Below are positions 6,119-10,951 of a stretch of 37,671 nucleotides of DNA, one piece after another. The DNA comes from a virus. Each line of letters starts with the position of its first letter. Position 1 is the first letter of the stretch. The notes beneath the pieces are model-generated. The model searched no databases, was not told where the DNA came from, and saw only the letters and a list, made by a program, of their open reading frames with translations. The stretch is from the IMG/VR virus record IMGVR_UViG_3300045049_000256, positions 1-37,671 of that record. One strand, written 5' to 3'. The translations under genes and the position numbers were made by a program.

Positions 6119-7182
6119 GCCGGCGCCTCCGACGTGATGCGCCTGCCCTCGCGGAATTCACGATAGTTGCCGATGTGACAGCCTTCATTCGCCGCTTCGG
6201 CCGGGTGCTCGAATCCAGCATCGAGCCACCACTTCACGCCTGGCGCGGCCTGGCCCGGGACCAGCGCGCCGCAGACTTCTTCGTCGTCCCACATCTCGCC
6301 GTTCAGCCACGTAGAGCAGTTGTGGATGAACTGACGGTCGCGCCACCTTGAATGCGCTTTCCACTTCGCCAATCCGGCAAGGATGCGCACCAGCAGCTCG
6401 GGCGTGACCTTCAGCTTTTTCCAGGCCTTGTACGCCGCCTTCTTGTCCGCCTTGTTCGGGTACAGCGGCCAGAACTGAGTCTCGAAGACCACCATGTCTT
6501 CGGTCATCTCACCGGAAGTCCTGCGCGCACGCCCCCCTTTGGGGGGTAGGGGGGTATTACCTATAACTTGGTGATTGGTGTCTGGTGATTGGGGAGTGGT
6601 GATTGGTGTTTGGGTAGCCGTAGCAGGCGTTGCAGTTCCCGTTGCAGGTGGCGTTGCAGAAAGCGTTGCGGGTTGCGTTGCAGGCGTTGCAGTTGCCGTA
6701 TCAGGCGTTTCAGGTGCCGTTGCAGTTCCTGTTGCAGGCTTCGCGTCGCGCAACTTCGCCGCCGCGGCGCGCAAGTCGTCCATCTTCGTGTTCCAGGGCA
6801 AGTGCTGCCCGGCGGCGTTGATGATCGAGAACAGCTCCGAACGCTCCTGGCGATGGCGCGCGAGCCGTGTTTCTTCGTTCTTCTGCTTCGCATCCCGCTC
6901 GGGCTGCCCGGCTTTGTACTTCGCGATGACCTCGTCGCAGACCTTGTGATGCCAACCGTCCTCGGCCAGCGCGAAGAACTCGTCCAGGATGGCGTCCACG
7001 GCCTGGCGCTCCTGCTCATCGCGAGCGCGCGCAATGCGTTTCACCTTGTCTCTGTCGCTCGGTAGCGGCGCTTCCTTGTCGTAGTAACGGCGGATCAGGC
7101 GGTGGTAGATCCCGTCCTCACAGGCAGTCAGGTGCGCCGTGTTCTTGTCGTAGTCGCCGATGTGGTGCTCGAAGTAGTTCAT
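6115..7182 (-). CDS. DUF1376-type replication initiator-like protein (355 aa)
   Basis: The N-terminus MNYFEHHIGDYDKNTAHLTA with EDGIYHRLIRRYY is the DUF1376 domain found in phage replication proteins. Residues of about 150-215 form a Thr/Pro/Ala-rich linker, and the C-terminal part (FETQFWPLYPNKADKKAAYK onward) resembles the C-terminal domain of phage O-like and DnaT-like proteins that contact the helicase. The ATG at 7182 is chosen over a GTG at 7191 because it overlaps the stop of the preceding gene (ATGA) and AAGGAG lies ten bases upstream. The linker DNA contains three 14-bp direct repeats, as the lambda O gene contains its own origin. It probably marks the origin and loads the primase-helicase next to it. 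Confidence 0.85.
   Translation of the reverse strand: MNYFEHHIGDYDKNTAHLTACEDGIYHRLIRRYYDKEAPLPSDRDKVKRIARARDEQERQAVDAILDEFFALAEDGWHHKVCDEVIAKYKAGQPERDAKQKNEETRLARHRQERSELFSIINAAGQHLPWNTKMDDLRAAAAKLRDAKPATGTATAPETPDTATATPATQPATLSATPPATGTATPATATQTPITTPQSPDTNHQVIGNTPLPPKGGRARRTSGEMTEDMVVFETQFWPLYPNKADKKAAYKAWKKLKVTPELLVRILAGLAKWKAHSRWRDRQFIHNCSTWLNGEMWDDEEVCGALVPGQAAPGVKWWLDAGFEHPAEAANEGCHIGNYREFREGRRITSEAPA
6569..6610. repeat. three 14-bp iterons, candidate replication origin
   Basis: TGGTGATTGG occurs at 6569-6578, 6583-6592 and 6597-6606, exactly 14 bp apart. Because 14 is not a multiple of three, the repeat exists in DNA and not in the encoded protein. A short AT-rich segment (GTATTACCTATAACTT) adjoins the left end and a G-run lies beyond it. 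Confidence 0.6.
6629..6737. repeat. GTTGCAG-type tandem repeat in the linker codons
   Basis: About ten copies of GTTGCAG or one-base variants occur at 9- or 12-base steps. The steps are multiples of three and encode the Ala-Thr-Pro linker of the replication protein, so selection on the protein or replication slippage explains them. Confidence 0.7.
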
Positions 7183-7370
7183 GGGCGCCACGCTCCTTCG
7201 TAGTCACATACCCAGCCCGCGTGCTTCGGCGAGCCGTGGCGGATGGCCCAGTAGGTGAAGCGCGCGACGTAGCGCAGCCGACGCACGATCGACCCGCGTA
7301 GGCGTGCACTGACGCTTTGTTTCGGTGATGACGCACGCTCACCGCGCACGTCGGTGCGGCATGCTGTCAT
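7179..7370 (-). CDS. small basic early protein (63 aa)
   Basis: An unrecognised basic protein (for example RLRGSIVRRLRYVARFTYW) with aromatic residues in the C-terminal half. Support comes mainly from its junctions: its ATG overlaps the stop of the 72-residue gene, and its TGA overlaps the start of the replication protein, both as ATGA. Removing it would leave those coupled junctions and 190 bases unexplained. No function can be assigned; its place just before the initiator suggests a replication or regulatory accessory. Confidence 0.55.
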   Translation of the reverse strand: MTACRTDVRGERASSPKQSVSARLRGSIVRRLRYVARFTYWAIRHGSPKHAGWVCDYEGAWRP

Positions 7371-7585
7371 GGGGTAGTTTTGCCTTCATCGTCGAAGCCG
7401 AAAAACTTATGTAGGTCTTCGGCGTTGATGATTGCCCTGCCGTCGTTCAGGCGGTACACGCGCAGCTTGTGGCCGAAGAGGTCCATGACGCCGTGGTGCG
7501 TGGCATACGGCAGGTCGCCCTGCGAGCTGGTTTGCGACGTGGCGGTCCATCCGACCTGCTGCAGCATCTGCTCCATCGGCGTCAT
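7367..7585 (-). CDS. small early phage protein (72 aa)
   Basis: A 72-residue protein beginning MTPMEQMLQQVGWTATSQTS, with a central segment HGVMDLFGHKLRVYRLNDGRA that looks like two strands and a turn, and an acidic end (NAEDLHKFFGFDDEG). I do not recognise it. It is coupled on both sides by ATGA overlaps, in an early operon whose order (Cro-like, CII-position gene, small genes, initiator, helicase) matches lambdoid phages. Function unknown. Confidence 0.65.
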   Translation of the reverse strand: MTPMEQMLQQVGWTATSQTSSQGDLPYATHHGVMDLFGHKLRVYRLNDGRAIINAEDLHKFFGFDDEGKTTP

Positions 7586-8001
7586 CCCGCAGTCCTCCCG
7601 TTGATGGCATCGACGAGGATGCGGTTCTTCTCGCGCTCGCGTGCCAAGGCTTCGCGAGCCAGGCGCAGTTCTTTCTCCGTTTCCGTTTCGAGCCTGCGCA
7701 GGCAGGTGATGTCATACCCGCGTGAGTGAAGCAGCCACAGCATGGGGGCCTCGTTACCGGCCTTGTCCATGAACATGTTCAGCTTGTCGTGCGGGAAGTT
7801 GTGTTGCCCTGCGCCCATGATTCGGGACCACTGCGCGGTGTCTTTGACGATGCCGCCGTCGCCCGTGAATTGCTGATCGCTCAGCCCGCTCAGGGTCTGA
7901 CAGAGCGCCAGCGCCTTGCTCATGGAGGGCTGTCGCGCGATCAGGTCAGCATCGACGACCATCATCGGCGGCCTGGTGCAGAACTCATGCTGGCTCGACA
8001 C
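7582..8001 (-). CDS. protein in the CII position, DNA-binding-like (139 aa)
   Basis: The core reads DTAQWSRIMGAGQHNFPHDK followed by LNMFMDKAGNEAPMLWLLHS and RGYD, a pattern seen in small regulatory proteins of Burkholderiales and related prophages in which a helix-turn-helix-like core is followed by a conserved 'GNEAPLxWLxxxRGY' segment. The C-terminus is a charged coiled coil (about residues 105-135). The GTG at 8001 is preferred because GGAGG lies six bases upstream; the frame is open for another 16 codons without such a site. Its place between the Cro-like gene and the replication genes is that of cII in lambda, so an activator of lysogeny or early genes is plausible but unproven. Confidence 0.6.
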   Translation of the reverse strand: MSSQHEFCTRPPMMVVDADLIARQPSMSKALALCQTLSGLSDQQFTGDGGIVKDTAQWSRIMGAGQHNFPHDKLNMFMDKAGNEAPMLWLLHSRGYDITCLRRLETETEKELRLAREALAREREKNRILVDAINGRTAG

Positions 8002-8069
8002 AGCACGCCTCCAAAGAATTGATTCGTTCTGTCTCGTCCGAAAGGCCAAAAAAATTCACAGTGCGGGGC

Positions 8070-8318
8070 ATGCCGACTTCGAGACATCCCTCGCCCGCCC
8101 TCGCGTTGCTCCACACCAGCGTGCATACCGCCACTTCGGTGAATGCGGACCGCGATGGAAAACAGTGGCTAGCCGTCGATACCCGCCGCCTGGAGATCGG
8201 ATGGGAGAACGGCGACCTGATCGTGCGCTTCGAGTCGCGGGGTGTGCGAAGTGCTGTGGTCAGGCACGCTGCAAACGAGTCGCGCCGCGCGACGCGGCCA
8301 CGACCTACGGGGGAATAG
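8070..8318 (+). CDS. possible small gene on the opposite strand (82 aa)
   Basis: This frame has good third-position GC and a protein-like centre (KQWLAVDTRRLEIGWENGDL), but it runs against the early operon, lacks a strong ribosome site and becomes Arg-rich at the end. The competing minus-strand frame (7985-8329) starts with an ATGA overlap on the Cro-like gene but is Ser/Arg-rich and unlike a folded protein. One of the two may be real; the strand cannot be settled from the sequence alone. Confidence 0.35.
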   Translation: MPTSRHPSPALALLHTSVHTATSVNADRDGKQWLAVDTRRLEIGWENGDLIVRFESRGVRSAVVRHAANESRRATRPRPTGE

Positions 8319-8325
8319 GCACGCG

Positions 8326-8538
8326 TCATTGCGTGCGGGCTTCCGTGCGGCCGCAGATGTGGTCACGGACGCGGCACAGGGTGGCGTGACCCGGGTTATC
8401 AATCTTTCCGTTGACGAACTTTGAGATCCACGACTGGCTGACCCCTGACAGGTAGGCGATCGACGGCCACTCGCCGCGGCACCGGTTGAGAAGGTCTTTG
8501 ACCTCGGAGATGGATACAGCGTCAGAAGAAGCTTCCAT
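8326..8538 (-). CDS. Cro-like helix-turn-helix regulator (70 aa)
   Basis: A small HTH protein: the segment WPSIAYLSGVSQSWISKFVN places the recognition helix (SQSWISKFVNG) after the turn, as in Cro/CI-type regulators. It is divergent from the repressor gene, with 72 bp between the two starts that contain a pair of matching operators, so it would be the first product of the lytic (leftward) promoter and the antagonist of the repressor. The ribosome site is weak (GGGG, one to four bases before ATG). The C-terminus lacks any further domain. Family membership is clear; the Cro role is inferred from position. Confidence 0.8.
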   Translation of the reverse strand: MEASSDAVSISEVKDLLNRCRGEWPSIAYLSGVSQSWISKFVNGKIDNPGHATLCRVRDHICGRTEARTQ

Positions 8539-8550
8539 GCCCCGATGGTA

Positions 8551-8586
8551 AGGAAAGAATTCCTAAAAGTAAAGGAAGACTTTCCT
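8551..8586. promoter_or_regulatory. paired immunity operators
   Basis: AGGAAAGAATTCCT (8551-8564) and AGGAAGACTTTCCT (8573-8586) share the form AGGAA-N4-TTCCT and start 22 bp apart, two helical turns. They lie in the gap between the divergent Cro-like and repressor genes. A third half-site pair, TTCCTAGGAA, abuts the second copy. Confidence 0.7.
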
Positions 8587-8610
8587 AGGAATGTTTGGCA
8601 TTCTCCGTCT

Positions 8611-8886
8611 ATGGCGAAAAGTGTGAACGACGTACTGGCGGAGAACATCGCGCGGTACATGGAGGCCAATCCCGAGCTCGGGACTCAGGCGCGCTTGGCG
8701 GCCCGGTCGGGCGTGGATCAAAAGACCATCAGCAACTATCTGAACCCGCAGCGCCGGCTAGCCACGGCCGCGGGGCGTCCAGGTTCGGCCAAGCTGTCGG
8801 AGGTGGAGAAGATCGCAGCGGCATTTGGTCTTGAAGCATGGGAACTGATCAAGCCGCTCAAGTCTCGCGTCCGTCGGGAACCATGA
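8611..8886 (+). CDS. CI-like repressor, short form (91 aa)
   Basis: The protein MAKSVNDVLAENIARYMEAN contains a helix-turn-helix (about residues 28-48: TQARLAARSGVDQKTISNYL) followed by a short basic linker and a helical end. It has no C-terminal peptidase domain, so it cannot be cleaved like lambda CI. The ATG at 8611 is chosen because the frame upstream, although open from 8545, runs through the two operators. The next gene begins one base after its stop. It would bind the AGGAA-N4-TTCCT sites, repress the Cro-like promoter and keep lysogeny. Induction must then come from another route, such as proteolysis or an antirepressor. Confidence 0.75.
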   Translation: MAKSVNDVLAENIARYMEANPELGTQARLAARSGVDQKTISNYLNPQRRLATAAGRPGSAKLSEVEKIAAAFGLEAWELIKPLKSRVRREP

Positions 8887-8887
8887 C

Positions 8888-9661
8888 ATGGCGCAAGACG
8901 TGCCGTTCTCGTTCTCCTTTCTCACGCTAGACGAAGTTGGCGTCGGCTTCCGACATGACCACCTCGATCTCGAGGCTATTGCGCAGTCGAACGCCCCGCG
9001 TGGCGAGTCTCTTGACGACATTCGGAATGTCGCGGAGGCAGCCTTGGCGATGTTTCGAGGCATTTACCCTACCAATGCGCCGTACTTTTGGTGGGGAAAT
9101 GGATTAGAACTTCCCTGGCACGCGGGATATTGGGTGAGCGATGGCACCGGCGAAGAAGAGATGATGAAGCCGGTTGATGTAACCGCTGAAGTTGCCGTGA
9201 TCGCGGCTAAGTTGGCAGCATCTGCGGAATATCAGCGGTCGCGAGTCCCATTAAATTTCGAGGCGTTCTCGTCGCCGCAGCATGAGGTACAGACGAAAGC
9301 TGTTCAAGTGCTTATGGTGCTGGACACATGCGTTGGTGATTTGGCCTCTGAGAAGTACTTTGATGCGATCAATTGGCTCGCATTTGCATATCACCTCCAC
9401 ATCGATGCCGTTCTCGCGTGCGAGCGCGTCCTTGACAGAGCTACTTCGAACGCGCGGATGGCGGCTAGTGTGCGACACGCCGAGAACCGAGCGATGAAGC
9501 GCCAAGTCATGGAGTGGTATACGCAGCATCACAGCCACTACCCAAGCATGGATGCAGCGGCCGAGGCCGTCGCGGGGAAACTAGTCCCTGTGACCTTTCG
9601 CACCGCGCGTGCTTGGATCGGCGAATCGAAGAAGCAACTACGGTCTGCGAGCACACCGTAG
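8888..9661 (+). CDS. unknown protein of the repressor operon (257 aa)
   Basis: A 257-residue protein with no family I recognise. The start is one base after the repressor stop, so the two are co-transcribed and would be made in lysogens. The N-terminal half is acidic with aromatic stretches (APYFWWGNGLELPWHAGYW), the centre (residues about 100-180) is helical and hydrophobic but not transmembrane, and the last 60 residues resemble a helix-turn-helix-like end (MDAAAEAVAGKLVPVTFRTA, then RAWIGESKKQL), which suggests DNA binding. Base composition in the middle is more AT-rich than the neighbours. It may assist repression or act as a superinfection-exclusion protein. Confidence 0.7.
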   Translation: MAQDVPFSFSFLTLDEVGVGFRHDHLDLEAIAQSNAPRGESLDDIRNVAEAALAMFRGIYPTNAPYFWWGNGLELPWHAGYWVSDGTGEEEMMKPVDVTAEVAVIAAKLAASAEYQRSRVPLNFEAFSSPQHEVQTKAVQVLMVLDTCVGDLASEKYFDAINWLAFAYHLHIDAVLACERVLDRATSNARMAASVRHAENRAMKRQVMEWYTQHHSHYPSMDAAAEAVAGKLVPVTFRTARAWIGESKKQLRSASTP

Positions 9662-9761
9662 GGTTTGCTCAGAGACTGCGCGCTCCTCGTGCAAGACGGC
9701 GTTGCAGCAGCCCGCCTTCGCAGCCAAATTGGCGCGTATGGCGAAAAGCACGGTCTCGAGC

Positions 9762-10586
9762 TCACCTTGTCTTCTTGGCCTTTTTGGGCTCTGGAGCATC
9801 GAGGGAGATTTTTGCGCCGCCGAAAAGATTCTCGATCGTGCGTATCTCGTCTTTCGAGATCGAGTGATGATCTCCCGGTGCGGCCATGCGCTGAAAAAGC
9901 GCCAGGGTAGGCAGACTCACTCCCTTCAAGATGTTTCGCGCGAGCGCGTCCCAAAGGTCCATTTCTCCGCGGCGCGCCTCTTGCGGCAAGCGCTCAATTG
10001 CACGCACGGCCGCCCCAGCCATGGTTCGCATCATCATGGCCATCAACTCCCCCTCCCGACTCTTGGTATCCGCCAGCGCGGAGAGGTCGGCAACTCGCTT
10101 GCGCAGAGAGTCGATTTCGCGTGTCGCAGCGACTTCCTTTCGCTCATTGATCGCAGCATTCATCATCTCCACGATTTCTGCGCGCCGCTCACCTTTGAGC
10201 GGTTCCAACGCCGCGCGGGCGGTATCCAGCGCCTTTGTCAGTTGGGCAAGCTGGGCGCGCAGGTCGGCCTTTTGCTCATCAGAGGCCCTCAGCAAAGCTT
10301 CCTGTTCCGCAGTCAGCGCAAGGGCCGCTTTGACTTCGCGGTCGAGACGTTCTACTTCGGCCCTCAGCTGGTCTCGTTCTGCCTTGAACTGGTGAGCAGT
10401 AGCGACGTCGTGTCCCATCTGCTTCACCAGCTCCGTCAATCGGCGCTCGAGATGCTCCGCATTGACCAAGCGCTCAATGATTTCGGCATTGAAGGATCGG
10501 CCCGCCGCATCAGCCGCTGCGTGCACCTGGGCGTGCAGTTCCGCTGGCAGCCGCAGCGCCGTCCTAACCCAGTCGTCCTGTGCCAT
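9762..10586 (-). CDS. Arc-type ribbon-helix-helix protein with long coiled coil (274 aa)
   Basis: The first 45 residues (MAQDDWVRTALRLPAELHAQ, then VHAAADAAGRSFNAEIIERL) form an Arc-family ribbon-helix-helix domain: a short strand followed by two helices. Residues of about 55-190 are a heptad-rich coiled coil with many Glu, Arg, Leu and Ala, and the C-terminus ends in a Lys-rich tail (PKKAKKTR). A KfrA-like architecture fits. The ATG at 10586 is chosen because the domain begins there; the frame is open much further upstream but crosses the operators. It is divergent from a second Arc-like gene, and palindromes lie between them, so autoregulation is likely. Confidence 0.75.
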   Translation of the reverse strand: MAQDDWVRTALRLPAELHAQVHAAADAAGRSFNAEIIERLVNAEHLERRLTELVKQMGHDVATAHQFKAERDQLRAEVERLDREVKAALALTAEQEALLRASDEQKADLRAQLAQLTKALDTARAALEPLKGERRAEIVEMMNAAINERKEVAATREIDSLRKRVADLSALADTKSREGELMAMMMRTMAGAAVRAIERLPQEARRGEMDLWDALARNILKGVSLPTLALFQRMAAPGDHHSISKDEIRTIENLFGGAKISLDAPEPKKAKKTR

Positions 10587-10587
10587 G

Positions 10588-10603
10588 CCGGTAATTCTAC
10601 CGG
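10588..10603. promoter_or_regulatory. palindrome at the RHH gene start
   Basis: CCGGTA-ATTC-TACCGG is a perfect 6+4+6 palindrome that ends two bases before the start codon of the 274-residue gene. It covers the place of its ribosome site, so a protein bound there or a hairpin in the RNA would limit expression. Confidence 0.5.
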
Positions 10604-10605
10604 GC

Positions 10606-10675
10606 GGCTTCAAAATGAAGTTGACTTCAAATTGAAGCCGAACTATTATTTTCCACACGGCTTCATTTTGAAGCC
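10606..10675. promoter_or_regulatory. three-copy operator array between two RHH genes
   Basis: Three 17-bp palindromes follow GGCTTCA-N3-TGAAGCC: 10606-10622 (core CTTCAAAATGAAG), 10623-10639 (CTTCAAATTGAAG) and 10659-10675 (GGCTTCATTTTGAAGCC, perfect). The first two abut, and the third starts 36 bp after the second. The DNA between the second and third copies is AT-rich (AACTATTATTTTCC). This fits cooperative binding by one of the adjacent ribbon-helix-helix proteins. Confidence 0.75.
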
Positions 10676-10691
10676 GATTTGAGAGAGGACT

Positions 10692-10862
10692 ATGGAAAGA
10701 CCAGTGACCTTCACGTTTCGGATGCCGCAGGCCGTTCGGGTCGGCGCAGCAGCCGCGGCGAGCAGGGAACGGATTTCGCTGAACACCTGGTTGCTGCGCT
10801 TGATCGATGGCGAACTGGCCCGCCAAGCGCGCGCAGCCAAGCGCACTGCGACAACGCCGTAG
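10692..10862 (+). CDS. small Arc-type regulator (56 aa)
   Basis: The product MERPVTFTFRMPQAVRVGAA continues with ASRERISLNTWLLRLIDGEL: a short beta strand (VTFTFRMP), helix A, then helix B beginning at SLNTWLLRL, as in Arc, Mnt and related ribbon-helix-helix repressors of 50-80 residues. It would act as a dimer or tetramer with the strand in the major groove. GAGAGGA precedes the ATG. It is the first gene rightward from the three-operator array, and the 840-residue gene and integrase follow. The arrangement recalls the arc/mnt region of P22, but no antirepressor gene is recognisable here. Confidence 0.75.
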   Translation: MERPVTFTFRMPQAVRVGAAAAASRERISLNTWLLRLIDGELARQARAAKRTATTP

Positions 10863-10877
10863 CTGCTCCCAAAAGGC

Positions 10878-10909
10878 GAAGCCCAGGCAGGTGAGAGCGC
10901 CTGGGCTTC
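10878..10909. repeat. perfect 11-bp hairpin before the 840-aa gene
   Basis: GAAGCCCAGGC (10878-10888) pairs with GCCTGGGCTTC (10899-10909) across a 10-base loop. Rightward it is not followed by a T-run; leftward it is followed by GCCTTTTGG. It may act as a weak terminator or RNA-stability element between the Arc-like gene and the next gene. Confidence 0.6.
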
Positions 10910-10951
10910 TAGTACCCCGATCCAACCCGTCTAAAAGTTAGTGAGGACTAC

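Noticed and set aside
6629-6737. GTTGCAG repeats as a second iteron block
   Set aside because: Steps of 9 and 12 bases keep the codon phase and encode an Ala-Thr-Pro linker, so they are explained by the protein. Only the 14-bp repeats beside them are out of phase.
7985-8329. 114-codon minus-strand frame coupled to the Cro-like stop codon
   Set aside because: It has an ATGA junction but is Ser/Arg-rich and overlaps the ribosome site and start of the next gene. It is kept only as an alternative to the plus-strand frame.
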